6,422 nucleotides of DNA from Pseudomonadota bacterium (GTDB taxonomy: Bacteria; Pseudomonadota; Alphaproteobacteria; Acetobacterales; Acetobacteraceae), in NCBI GenBank assembly GCA_021807465.1, contig JAKBCX010000099.1, positions 1-6,422 of the forward strand. The letters are read 5' to 3'. The position numbers were made by a program, and so were the translations under genes. Below, in pieces: positions 1 through 6,422 of the stretch (within the stretch, counting starts at the first letter, position 1; each line of letters begins with the position of its first letter). Under the pieces are notes generated by a model. That model did not search any database. It was not told where the DNA came from and saw only the letters and a list, made by a program, of their open reading frames with translations.

Positions 1-183
1 ACGCGGGTCCAGCTTAAGCTGGTGCATGGCGTAGATCAGCCGCCGGTGGACTGGCTTCAGCCCATCGCGCACATCGGGCAGCGAGCGCGACATGATGGTG
101 GACAGCGCATAGGCCAAATAACGCTCCGAGAGCGCATTGCCCAACGCCAGTTCTTCCACCTGCCCGCCCATATCAATCGGCAT
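1..183 (-). CDS. parC: DNA topoisomerase IV subunit A, N-terminal 61 codons (cut by window edge)
   Basis: ParC is the DNA-cleaving subunit of topoisomerase IV, a type IIA enzyme that decatenates daughter chromosomes and works with ParE. Only the first 61 residues are present. They include the family signature around residues 19-53, with [15 protein letters not shown] followed by [20 protein letters not shown]. The [10 protein letters not shown] wording is ParC-like; GyrA usually reads DYAMSVIVSR here. The catalytic tyrosine lies beyond the edge. The ATG at 181-183 is preceded by GGAG (188-191, 4 bases away) and GAGGG (193-197, 9 bases away) on the minus strand. The start lies inside the 3' end of recO (11-base overlap), so translation is probably coupled. 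The only real alternative is GyrA, which I consider less likely from the motif wording. Confidence 0.93.
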   Translation of the reverse strand, partial: MPIDMGGQVEELALGNALSERYLAYALSTIMSRSLPDVRDGLKPVHRRLIYAMHQLKLDPR

Positions 184-907
184 GTTTCTCCGCCCTCTGC
201 AGTTTCTCGCAGAGGGTTTCATAAAGAAGCACCCGCGCCGGGGGAAGAGGACGATGCCGCGCGCCAAACACGTCCCGGGTGAGAAAATGCCCGGTCAGGC
301 GCAAAGCGGCCTGGCAACCGGCCTCACTCGCCTCACCTTCATCCAGCAGAAAACCGGGCAAAGGCAACAGCCTGTCCACCCATTCCCCGGCCTGGCTCAG
401 CGTTACCGCGCGCCCGGTGCGGGGCGACACATAGGCCAGCACGTCGTTCCCGCCACCCCCGGAAAAATCCAGCCCGAAACCCAGCTCGCGCAGCAGAACC
501 AGCTCCCAGCGGCATAATTCGGCCAGAGGGAAACCGGGAATATCAATGCCCGCGAACAGGCGCATCAGCCCGGCAAAGCTCTCCGGCGCCGCCTCGCGCT
601 CGGCCAGGGCGCCTGCCGCCAGGGCGCTGGCGGCGTCCAGAATGGCGAGGCTCTCCGGTGCGCCCATGGCCAAGGCCGCCACAGGCCGCACCAGCTCGGC
701 CGAAAGCGCGCCCAGCTGCCCCTCGGTCCGCGCCACCCAGCGCGCGGCCAGAATATTGCCGCGCTGCCATATAGCCGCCTGACGGCGCGAGGCACCGCCC
801 TTGGCCAAACCCCGCCAAAGCCCGCGCGCGGTAAGCACCGTGGCCAGAAGCCCGCCCTCGCCATAGGGAATGGCCTCCAGCAATATGGAAGGCTCTTCCC
901 ACTCCAT
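173..907 (-). CDS. recO: DNA repair protein RecO
   Basis: RecO is a recombination mediator of the RecFOR pathway. It binds single-stranded DNA and SSB and helps load RecA at gaps. The 244-residue product has the usual length. The N-terminal OB-fold region begins [19 protein letters not shown], as in alphaproteobacterial RecO, which supports the ATG at 905-907. Residues 49-66 carry the RG-N-L...W..R..GQLG pattern. The C-terminal helical part has [18 protein letters not shown] (132-149), then [10 protein letters not shown] (159-168) and LLPLPGFL (180-187). The only cysteines are at 132, 198 and 233, so no CxxC zinc-binding pair is present; loss of this site is common in the family. No clear Shine-Dalgarno sequence precedes the start, but the upstream gene stops only 3 bases before it, so coupled translation is likely. 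It overlaps parC by 11 bases. Confidence 0.95.
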   Translation of the reverse strand: MEWEEPSILLEAIPYGEGGLLATVLTARGLWRGLAKGGASRRQAAIWQRGNILAARWVARTEGQLGALSAELVRPVAALAMGAPESLAILDAASALAAGALAEREAAPESFAGLMRLFAGIDIPGFPLAELCRWELVLLRELGFGLDFSGGGGNDVLAYVSPRTGRAVTLSQAGEWVDRLLPLPGFLLDEGEASEAGCQAALRLTGHFLTRDVFGARHRPLPPARVLLYETLCEKLQRAEKHAD

Positions 908-910
908 GGG

Positions 911-2086
911 TCAAACCAGGGTGGCGGAGATAATTTCTGCCCATGCCCCGGCATTGGATACGCCCGGTTCGGCCATTTCCGTGGTGAACACGATTTCGCA
1001 CCGCCCCTGATGCTCGCGCAGGGGCAGCACCAGCCCGCGCGGCATGGGGCCGTGCAGCGTCTCGCTGCCGCTGGCCAGCACGGTGCCGGATTCGGTAAAA
1101 ATCTTCACGGTAAAATGCACCGCTCCCGCGTTTTCATTCGGTACACGCATCGAGACCTGAAACTCCGCGTGATCGCATACGTCCATCGAGAAGGTGAGCT
1201 TCGCCAGTGGTGCACCGTTATGGTTGGGGTGCAGCCGCACCCCGCCGCCGGACAGGTGGAAAAAACCGCCTTCGGGCGCATTCTCCAGCTGGAAAAGCCG
1301 CACTGGCCCATCTGCCGACAGCACCGATACAGGGCGCGGCGTAGGCGGCAGAAACTGCTTGCCACGCCGGTAGAGCAATACGTAGTCACCCGAGATAACC
1401 GTAATGAACTGCGCCAGCGGATAGCAGCGCGCCATGTCCTCAGATAATGGCTCTCCGCCAGTCTCAATCGCGATCAACCGGATTGCGGGCGGCAAAGGCT
1501 CGCACAAAATCTCCGCCGAGGCCGCATCGGGCGTAATAATCAGCGTGTCCGCATCGGTGAAGCGGTGAAAGCTGAGAAGATGCGCGAATTTGCGGCTTTT
1601 GACGGGGCCAGCGGAATGTTGCTGCAATGCCGGTGCGCCATGGGGGCCAAGCCGGCCGAAATATCCATATTGCGCCTCCCTGGTGCTCACTGCGGCGCTC
1701 ACATAAGTAATGTTGTCGTAGGGCAACGTGTTGAGCAAGCCGGTGCGTTGCAATAGCGGGTCAGCCTCGGCCGCCAGAATTTCGCAGCCAGGATACTCAG
1801 CGGCCAGCGCCACGGCACGGTACCCGGCCCCTGCGCCAATTTCGATGATGCGGCGCGGCTCATGCGCGCATTTCAGCCCGCGCGAGGCCAAGTCCAGCAT
1901 GGTAATGGCGCGGTCCACATCCCCAGTGCCGGCCCGCAGCCATAGCGGGTGTACGCGTTCCTCCACCATAATCGCGGCCAGGCCGGTTAAGCCGCGTGTC
2001 TCCTGCCGAAGGCGCACGGCACTGGCGGCAGAAATATTGCCTCCCCAGCCCAGCAGGGCGGTTTTGCCCGGAATTCCATCCTCCAT
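911..2086 (-). CDS. FkbM-like SAM-dependent methyltransferase domain protein, role unknown
   Basis: The 391-residue product has a likely Rossmann methyltransferase core. RIIEIGAGAGYRAVALA (79-95) is a clear SAM-binding motif I, and ILAAEADP (103-110) gives the acidic residue at the end of strand 2. Residues 180-194 (DTLIITPDAASAEIL) align by eye with the FkbM-family motif D-LIKIDVEGAE--IL, but the usual K-D-E-G residues are mostly replaced, so catalysis is uncertain. Residues from about 250 to 391 form a second region rich in predicted beta strands (for example AKLTFSMDV, FTVKIF, CEIVFTTE) that I do not recognise. No signal peptide or membrane segment is seen. The ATG at 2084-2086 follows GGGGAG (2095-2100) at 8 bases; that Shine-Dalgarno lies inside the last codons of the upstream amidohydrolase gene, whose stop is 2 bases before this start. 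The substrate is unknown. Confidence 0.7.
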   Translation of the reverse strand: MEDGIPGKTALLGWGGNISAASAVRLRQETRGLTGLAAIMVEERVHPLWLRAGTGDVDRAITMLDLASRGLKCAHEPRRIIEIGAGAGYRAVALAAEYPGCEILAAEADPLLQRTGLLNTLPYDNITYVSAAVSTREAQYGYFGRLGPHGAPALQQHSAGPVKSRKFAHLLSFHRFTDADTLIITPDAASAEILCEPLPPAIRLIAIETGGEPLSEDMARCYPLAQFITVISGDYVLLYRRGKQFLPPTPRPVSVLSADGPVRLFQLENAPEGGFFHLSGGGVRLHPNHNGAPLAKLTFSMDVCDHAEFQVSMRVPNENAGAVHFTVKIFTESGTVLASGSETLHGPMPRGLVLPLREHQGRCEIVFTTEMAEPGVSNAGAWAEIISATLV

Positions 2087-2088
2087 GC

Positions 2089-3231
2089 CTATTTCTCCCC
2101 ACCTCGCAAAGCGGCCTGCGCGGTAGCAGCCAAATAGCGCGCCGCCACAGGCAACAACGCATCATTGAAGTCATATTCAGGATTATGCAGCGAGGCGGAG
2201 GGGCCATTACCAATCCAGGCATAGGCACCGGGAATCTCGCGCAGGAAACGGCCAAAATCCTCCGCCGCCATCGATGGACGCAAATCGCGCCGCACCTCAA
2301 GCCCCGCGCCGCGCGCCGCGGCCTCGGCCAGGCGCACCGCCGCGCCATCATTAACCGTGGCCGCGAGTGTGCCAAAAATTTCCAAATCGGCGGCCAGGTT
2401 ATGGGCCGAGGCAATATGGGTGGCCAAATCGCGCAGGCGGCTTTGCAGCAATTCCATGGTGGGTTCAGAAAGCGCGCGAATAGTGCCCGAGGCGGATGCC
2501 TCGTGCGGGATCTGATTACGGGCCTCGCCAGCTGAAAGCGTGCAGGTCGAGATCACCCCGGCCTCAAGCGGGTCGGTATTACGGGCCGGAATGGTGTTGA
2601 GCGCGACGATAAGATGGGCAAGCCCCTGCACCGGGTCGGCGGCCAAATGCGGCATGGCGGCATGGCCGGCGCGGCCGCGCAGGGTTACAGAGAAATTGGC
2701 CGCCGCGGCCATCACCGGCCCGTCATGCAGCGCCACCGTGCCAAGCGCCAGGCCGGGCCAATTATGGTAGCCGAATATCCACCGCATGGGGAAACGCTCC
2801 AGCAACCCATCGCGCAGCATTGCCTCGGCACCGCCATAGCCTTCCTCGGCGGGCTGAAACACAAAATTGATGGTGCCGCGCCAATCTGGGTCGTCGCGTA
2901 GCAGCCGCGCCGCGCCGAGCAGAGACGCCGTGTGACCGTCATGGCCGCATGCATGCATCACCCCCGCGCGGCACGAGGCATAGGCGGCGCCGGAATTCTC
3001 AACGACCGGCAGCGCATCCATGTCAGCACGCAGGCCAACGCCCACCCCTTCGCCACGTTTGAGCTGTGCCACCACACCATGCCCGCCAATGCCTGCCGTG
3101 TAAGGGATGCCCAACGCCGCGAGTTGGGTGCACACAAAAGCGGCCGTATCCATCTCCTGGCAGGAGAGTTCCGGGTGACGATGCAAGTGATGCCGCCAGG
3201 CAACCATACCGGCGGCTAGATCGTAAGACAT
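2089..3231 (-). CDS. M20 family amidohydrolase (HipO/AmaA/IAA-amino acid hydrolase type)
   Basis: This 380-residue protein belongs to the M20D group of zinc or manganese hydrolases, cytosolic enzymes that cleave N-acyl amino acids such as hippurate, N-acetyl amino acids or auxin conjugates. The expected metal ligands are all visible: C95 and H97 in MHACGHDGH, E129-E130 in PAEEG, H156 in GYHNWPG and H349 in LHNPEYDFND near the C-terminus. H190 in GRAGHAA matches the conserved lid-domain histidine that reaches into the active site. The N-terminus (WRHHLHRHPELS) is the usual beginning, which supports the ATG at 3229-3231. A G-rich tract (GGGGG, 3238-3242) 6 bases upstream may be the ribosome site. 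It is probably the first gene of the operon that continues to the methyltransferase-like gene, recO and parC. The exact substrate cannot be read from sequence, and an N-acyl-diaminopimelate or N-acetylornithine role is not excluded. Confidence 0.92.
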   Translation of the reverse strand: MSYDLAAGMVAWRHHLHRHPELSCQEMDTAAFVCTQLAALGIPYTAGIGGHGVVAQLKRGEGVGVGLRADMDALPVVENSGAAYASCRAGVMHACGHDGHTASLLGAARLLRDDPDWRGTINFVFQPAEEGYGGAEAMLRDGLLERFPMRWIFGYHNWPGLALGTVALHDGPVMAAAANFSVTLRGRAGHAAMPHLAADPVQGLAHLIVALNTIPARNTDPLEAGVISTCTLSAGEARNQIPHEASASGTIRALSEPTMELLQSRLRDLATHIASAHNLAADLEIFGTLAATVNDGAAVRLAEAAARGAGLEVRRDLRPSMAAEDFGRFLREIPGAYAWIGNGPSASLHNPEYDFNDALLPVAARYLAATAQAALRGGEK

Positions 3232-3590
3232 GTTCTGCCCCCAAGACTCCCACCGGAATAGTAGAGATCACGTCTCGTCTTTGTCGATATGGCAGACGCG
3301 CTACAACCGGGCTTATCTTAAACGTAAGTGCACTAAATTACTCGAAATTAATGTGCTGGAGCGCCTGTTCCACGCCATTATAATCACTTACCCGGCAGGC
3401 TTTATCCCCTCGCCGCAGCCACTATGTCTCCAGTTTTGCGTCACGCCCAGGCAATGCGACACATTATTGAAAATCTCGTTTTTTGAGATCGATTACAAAA
3501 AAAGTTGAATATTTATATGAAAAAATTTTAATTCGTTCTTTATTCGTGAAAGATTCGGCAACAACCGCAGAATTCCGCTATTTTCAGCCG
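3232..3590. other. AT-rich intergenic region between ubiG and the amidohydrolase operon
   Basis: The 359 bases contain no gene I can support. Both flanking genes are on the minus strand, so the region should hold the end of the ubiG transcript and the promoter of the amidohydrolase-recO-parC operon. The part from about 3470 to 3550 is strongly AT-rich, with A and T tracts at 3479-3484, 3497-3503 and 3520-3529, in contrast to the GC-rich genes around it. A short inverted repeat (ATCTC/GAGAT, 3473-3477 and 3485-3489, 7-base loop) is present, but its stem is too weak to call a terminator. No tRNA, riboswitch or repeat family was recognised. Confidence 0.7.
3379..3384 (-). promoter_or_regulatory. 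Possible -10 element for the amidohydrolase operon
   Basis: The minus strand reads TATAAT here, a perfect sigma-70 -10 hexamer, about 148 bases upstream of the amidohydrolase start. The best -35 at 16-18 bases spacing is poor (around ATAAAG), and because of local symmetry the plus strand also reads TATAAT at the same place. The AT tracts further upstream could act as an UP-like element. This is a weak candidate based only on one hexamer in a region where a promoter is expected. Confidence 0.25.
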
Positions 3591-4298
3591 TTACAAAATA
3601 TCGGCCGCAGCCATGTAGTTAACCGATAAATCGCGGCCAACCTGAAAACCACGCGTAGCAGGAGAAAAACTCAACCCAGCCGTGTCCTTCAGACACAACC
3701 CAGCGGTGCGGCAATGGCGCGCCAATTCCGCCGGGGTGATGAATTTGCGCCAATCATGCGTGCCTACGGGCAAAAGCCGCAATACATATTCCGCCCCCAG
3801 CTTGGCCACCATGTACGAGGCCGGGGTGCGGTTAAGGGTGGAGAGAAACAGCATTCCACCTGGCGCCAGCAAACCGGCCAGGCTGCGCAGAAACGCCTCC
3901 GGCTCGGCCACATGCTCGATAATCTCCAGCGCCGTAACCACGGGAAATTTCACGCCTTCATCCAGCAGCGCCTCGGCCGTGCCGCAACGATAGGCCAGGT
4001 TTAGCCCCTGCCCCGCCGCATGTGCCCGCGCGGCCTCTATCACCTCCGCCCCAGCATCCAGCCCCAGCACACCGTAGCCCGCCTTTGCCAAAGCCTCGGA
4101 GAGCAGACCCGCTCCGCAGCCCACATCCAGCACCCGCGTGCCCGCCGGAAAACGCCGCGCGATGCGCTCCGCTACCCAGGCCGCGCGCGGGCCATTCATT
4201 AGGTGCAGCGGCCGCATGGGGCCGTTTTCGTCCCACCAGCGTGCCGCCAGGGCGTTGAACTGCGCTATTTCCGCATCGATGACAGAAGATGACTGCAT
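3591..4298 (-). CDS. ubiG: Ubiquinone biosynthesis O-methyltransferase (3-demethylubiquinol 3-O-methyltransferase)
   Basis: UbiG performs both SAM-dependent O-methylations of the ubiquinone ring, at the peripheral inner face of the membrane. The 235-residue length is typical. The N-terminus shows FNALAARWWDENGPMRPLH (14-32), the family signature. Motif I is VLDVGCGAG (56-64), followed by the acidic D81 in GLDAGAEVI. EIIEHV (125-130) is motif II, and GTHDWRKFITPAEL (179-192) is a UbiG hallmark that separates it from general class I methyltransferases. The C-terminal VNYM is also typical. The ATG at 4296-4298 is chosen because the signature helix starts soon after it; GGAGA (4311-4315) lies 12 bases upstream, a rather long spacing. 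It is divergent from lysC across 64 bases, an order recalled from other alphaproteobacteria. It is probably transcribed alone, since a 359-base gap follows. Confidence 0.96.
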   Translation of the reverse strand: MQSSSVIDAEIAQFNALAARWWDENGPMRPLHLMNGPRAAWVAERIARRFPAGTRVLDVGCGAGLLSEALAKAGYGVLGLDAGAEVIEAARAHAAGQGLNLAYRCGTAEALLDEGVKFPVVTALEIIEHVAEPEAFLRSLAGLLAPGGMLFLSTLNRTPASYMVAKLGAEYVLRLLPVGTHDWRKFITPAELARHCRTAGLCLKDTAGLSFSPATRGFQVGRDLSVNYMAAADIL

Positions 4299-4326
4299 TG
4301 CCGAATGGTGTCTCCACCGCTATGTG
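4298..4326 (+). promoter_or_regulatory. Candidate lysC promoter in the ubiG/lysC divergent region
   Basis: TTGCCG (4298-4303) resembles a -35 box at 4 of 6 positions. Exactly 17 bases later TATGTG (4321-4326) resembles a -10 box at 3 of 6. Initiation would fall near 4333, giving a leader of about 30 bases ahead of the GTG start. The whole divergent gap is only 64 bases (4299-4362), so the ubiG promoter must overlap it; on the minus strand TTGTGA (4344-4349) and CATAGC (4319-4324) are a weaker possible pair with 19-base spacing. The -10 regions would overlap, so the two promoters may interfere. This is prediction from hexamer similarity only. Confidence 0.35.
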
Positions 4327-4347
4327 ACCCCGCCAGCTTTTTTTCAC

Positions 4348-4352
4348 AAGGG
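4348..4352 (+). promoter_or_regulatory. Ribosome binding site that favours the GTG start of lysC
   Basis: AAGGG ends 10 bases before the GTG at 4363-4365. It would be 22 bases from the ATG at 4375, which is too far. The site therefore favours GTG over ATG as the lysC start. The reading frame is also open upstream to an ATG at 4138, but that extension would run through ubiG on the opposite strand and encodes nothing like an aspartate kinase. Confidence 0.6.
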
Positions 4353-4362
4353 TTTGCTTAAC

Positions 4363-5574
4363 GTGCGTATCGTGATGAAATTCGGCGGCACCTCCGTCGC
4401 CGACCTCGACCGGATCAGGAATGTCGCCAAGCGTGTAAAGGCGGAGGTAGATGCCGGGAACGAGGTCGCCGTTGTCGTTTCCGCCATGGCCGGTGTTACA
4501 AACCAGCTCGTCGGCTGGTGCCAGGACCTCTCGCCCATGTTCGACGCGCGCGAGTACGACGCCGTGGTGGCCACGGGCGAGCAGGTAACCGCGGGGCTGA
4601 CCGCCATTGCCCTGCAAACGCTGGGGGTGGACGCGCGCAGCTGGCAGGGCTGGCAGGTGGCCGTGGAAACTGATGGGCAGCATTCCAAGGCCCGCATCCA
4701 GAGCATAGATGGCGAGGAATTGCTGAGCCGCATGGCCCAGGGCCAGGTGCCGGTAATGGCCGGCTTCCAGGGCATTGGCCCGGATAACCGCGTGACCACG
4801 CTGGGGCGCGGCGGCTCGGATACCTCGGCCGTGGCCCTGGCGGCGGCGCTTAAGGCGGACCGTTGCGACATCTATACGGATGTGGATGGTGTCTATACAA
4901 CCGATCCGCGAATCGTCCCTGGTGCGCGTAAGCTGCATAAAATTACGTATGAGGAAATGCTGGAGCTGGCCTCGGTGGGCGCGAAAGTGCTGCAAACGCG
5001 CTCGGTGGAGCTGGCAATGAAGGAGCGGGTGCGGGTGCAGGTACTGTCCAGCTTCCAGGACCTGCCCGGGACTATGGTTGTTGATGAGGAAGAGATCGTG
5101 GAACAGGAAATCGTGGCGGGCATCGCCTATTCGCGGGATGAGGCTAAAATCACGGTGCGCCGCGTGCCGGACCGGCCGGGCATCGCCGCCGCCATTTTCG
5201 GCCCGCTTTCCGATGCGCATATCAATGTGGACATGATCGTGCAGAACGTTTCGGCTGATGGCACCACGGACATGACGTTTACTGTGGGCAAAACCGATTT
5301 CCTGCGCGCCCAGACCGTGCTGGAAGAGGCCAAGAAGGAAATCGGCTATGCCGAGATCACGGCCGACCAGGATGTGTCGAAGATTTCGGTCGTCGGCGTT
5401 GGCATGCGCTCTCATGCCGGTGTGGCCGGCACCATGTTCAAAACCTTGGCTGAAGAAGGCATCAACATCCAGGTTATCTCCACCTCCGAGATCAAGGTGA
5501 GCGTTCTGGTAGCCGCCAAATATACCGAGCTTGCAGTGCGGGCCTTGCACACGGCGTACCGGCTCGATGCTTGA
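4363..5574 (+). CDS. lysC: Aspartate kinase (feedback-regulated, two ACT domains)
   Basis: Aspartate kinase phosphorylates L-aspartate to aspartyl-4-phosphate, the first step toward lysine, diaminopimelate, threonine and methionine. From the GTG at 4363 the protein has 403 residues, typical of the monofunctional class. The amino acid kinase domain shows KFGGTSVADLDRI (6-18), VATGEQV (69-75), TLGRGGSDTSA (146-156) and TDVDGVYTTDPR (172-183, nucleotide binding). Two ACT domains follow, at about 264-335 and 341-403, with QNVS (294-297) and STSEIKVSVLV (373-383), the regions that bind inhibitory lysine and/or threonine. There is no fused homoserine dehydrogenase. The start is set by AAGGG at 4348-4352 and by the family N-terminus (M-R-I-V-M-K-F-G-G); ATG 4375 is the alternative and would remove only four residues. 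The stop overlaps the next gene by 8 bases. The effector specificity cannot be read with certainty. Confidence 0.96.
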   Translation: MRIVMKFGGTSVADLDRIRNVAKRVKAEVDAGNEVAVVVSAMAGVTNQLVGWCQDLSPMFDAREYDAVVATGEQVTAGLTAIALQTLGVDARSWQGWQVAVETDGQHSKARIQSIDGEELLSRMAQGQVPVMAGFQGIGPDNRVTTLGRGGSDTSAVALAAALKADRCDIYTDVDGVYTTDPRIVPGARKLHKITYEEMLELASVGAKVLQTRSVELAMKERVRVQVLSSFQDLPGTMVVDEEEIVEQEIVAGIAYSRDEAKITVRRVPDRPGIAAAIFGPLSDAHINVDMIVQNVSADGTTDMTFTVGKTDFLRAQTVLEEAKKEIGYAEITADQDVSKISVVGVGMRSHAGVAGTMFKTLAEEGINIQVISTSEIKVSVLVAAKYTELAVRALHTAYRLDA

Positions 5575-6422
5575 ACGTACCCATCAGGCGGAAGCAACCT
5601 GGAACGCGCTGACCAGGCGCGGGCGCGAATTCCTTGGCACGGGGCACGCCATTCTGGGCGGCGCCATGAGCTGGGTGTCCGAGCGCAACCTTGTCTCCGC
5701 CATCTCCAATGCTGGCGGGTTTGGGGTGATTGCATGCGGCGCCATGCCCCCTGCCCTGCTGGAAAAAGAGATCGAGGCCACCAAGGCGCTCACGGCCAAG
5801 CCGTTCGGGGTGAATCTCATTACCATGCACCCGCAGCTCGATGAGCTGGTGCAGGTTTGCGTGCGCCAGAAAGTCGGCCATGTGGTGTTCGCGGGCGGCA
5901 TTCCCTCGGCGTCCCACATCAAGGCGGCCAAGGAAGGCGGCGCCAAGGTCATCGCCTTTGCTCCGGCGCTGGTTCTGGCCAAGCGGCTGGTGAAATCCGG
6001 CGCCGATGCTCTGGTTATCGAGGGTTCGGAAGCAGGCGGGCATATCGGCCCGGTTTCGCTCACCGTGCTGGCACAGGAAATCCTGCCCCACATTACCGAT
6101 GTGCCGGTTTTCGTGGCTGGCGGGCTTGGCCGGGGCGAGGCCATTCTCGGCTATCTGGAAATGGGCGCCGCGGGCGCTCAGCTCGGCACACTGTTCGCCG
6201 CCTCGGCGGAGAGCATCGCGCATGAGAATTTCAAGAAGGCCTTCATCCGCGCCGCCGCGCGCGATGCCGTGCCGTCCGTGCAGCTCGATGAACGTTTCCC
6301 CGTCATCCCCGTGCGCGGCCTGAGCAATGACGGCACCAAGCGCTTCATGCGCCATCAGGCGGAGGTGCTGCAGAAATTCCAGTCCGGTGAACTGGACAAG
6401 ACCGCCGCGCAGCTCGAAATCG
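5567..6422 (+). CDS. Nitronate monooxygenase / FabK-like FMN oxidoreductase (3' end missing)
   Basis: The frame is open from the ATG at 5567 to the window edge (285 codons plus one base). The product is a TIM-barrel flavoprotein of the 2-nitropropane dioxygenase family, which includes nitronate monooxygenases (flavin-dependent oxidation of alkyl nitronates) and FabK enoyl-ACP reductases. Key segments are GGAMSWVSE (31-39), SNAGGFGVIACG (47-58), VFAGGIPS (107-114), GSEAGGHIGP (153-162) with H159 at the position of the catalytic histidine of nitronate monooxygenases, VAGGLGRGEA (183-192) for FMN phosphate binding, and GAQLGTLFAAS (203-213). The C-terminal PVRGLSNDGTKRFM (248-261) resembles alphaproteobacterial members. 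Perhaps a few dozen residues are missing. There is no clear Shine-Dalgarno; the start lies inside the lysC stop region (8-base overlap), so coupled translation is likely. ATG 5666 (M34) is too far inside the first motif to be the start. The physiological substrate is unknown. Confidence 0.88.
   Translation, partial: MLERTHQAEATWNALTRRGREFLGTGHAILGGAMSWVSERNLVSAISNAGGFGVIACGAMPPALLEKEIEATKALTAKPFGVNLITMHPQLDELVQVCVRQKVGHVVFAGGIPSASHIKAAKEGGAKVIAFAPALVLAKRLVKSGADALVIEGSEAGGHIGPVSLTVLAQEILPHITDVPVFVAGGLGRGEAILGYLEMGAAGAQLGTLFAASAESIAHENFKKAFIRAAARDAVPSVQLDERFPVIPVRGLSNDGTKRFMRHQAEVLQKFQSGELDKTAAQLEI

Noticed and set aside
3327..3334. Perfect 8-base palindrome AGTGCACT as an operator
   Set aside because: A palindrome of this length is expected about once in 256 positions, the flanks do not extend the symmetry, and no regulator gene is nearby.
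3473..3489. Hairpin ATCTC-7-base loop-GAGAT as a terminator for ubiG
   Set aside because: The stem is only 5 base pairs with 2 G-C pairs, and the T-run after it on the minus strand is short.
3230..3508. 92-codon plus-strand open frame in the intergenic region
   Set aside because: It has no Shine-Dalgarno, no recognisable motif and starts over the first codon of the opposite-strand amidohydrolase. It most likely arises by chance.
4138..4362. Upstream extension of lysC to the ATG at 4138
   Set aside because: It would overlap ubiG on the other strand and adds 75 residues without similarity to aspartate kinases. The AAGGG site and family N-terminus support GTG 4363.
3958..5550. 530-codon minus-strand open frame opposite lysC and the end of ubiG
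   Set aside because: It is antisense to a well-supported aspartate kinase gene and partly out of frame over ubiG. The translation is rich in His, Arg and Gly without recognisable domains, as expected of a shadow frame in GC-rich DNA.
5492..6355. 287-codon minus-strand open frame opposite the flavoprotein gene
   Set aside because: The plus strand encodes clear nitronate monooxygenase motifs throughout; the antisense product has no recognisable features.

Overview
The window looks like an ordinary chromosomal segment from an alphaproteobacterium with a GC-rich genome. A tentative leaning toward the Acetobacteraceae/Rhodospirillales side rests on the style of the ParC and RecO N-termini and on recO lying next to parC. 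The divergent ubiG/lysC pair is an arrangement I remember from many alphaproteobacteria. No sequence search was possible, so the taxonomy is inference.

Layout. Positions 1-3231 hold four minus-strand genes read from high to low coordinates: an M20-family amidohydrolase, a methyltransferase-like protein of unknown role, recO (DNA repair) and the start of parC (topoisomerase IV subunit A, cut by the window edge). They are packed with junctions of +2, +3 and -11 bases and almost certainly share one transcript. Positions 3232-3590 are an AT-rich non-coding gap that must hold the promoter of that operon and the end of the ubiG transcript. Minus-strand ubiG (ubiquinone O-methyltransferase) follows. 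A 64-base divergent promoter region then separates it from plus-strand lysC (aspartate kinase). lysC overlaps by 8 bases a nitronate monooxygenase/FabK-like flavoprotein gene that runs off the right edge.

Functions. The genes are mainly housekeeping: ubiquinone synthesis, entry into the aspartate family of amino acids, recombinational repair and chromosome decatenation. The two less predictable members are the amidohydrolase and the methyltransferase-like protein, which are translationally tied to recO-parC. I found no mobile element, CRISPR array, RNA gene, phage gene or defence system. The most unusual element is the methyltransferase-like protein: it has a recognisable SAM-binding loop, an apparently degenerate FkbM core motif and an unrecognised beta-rich C-terminal domain.
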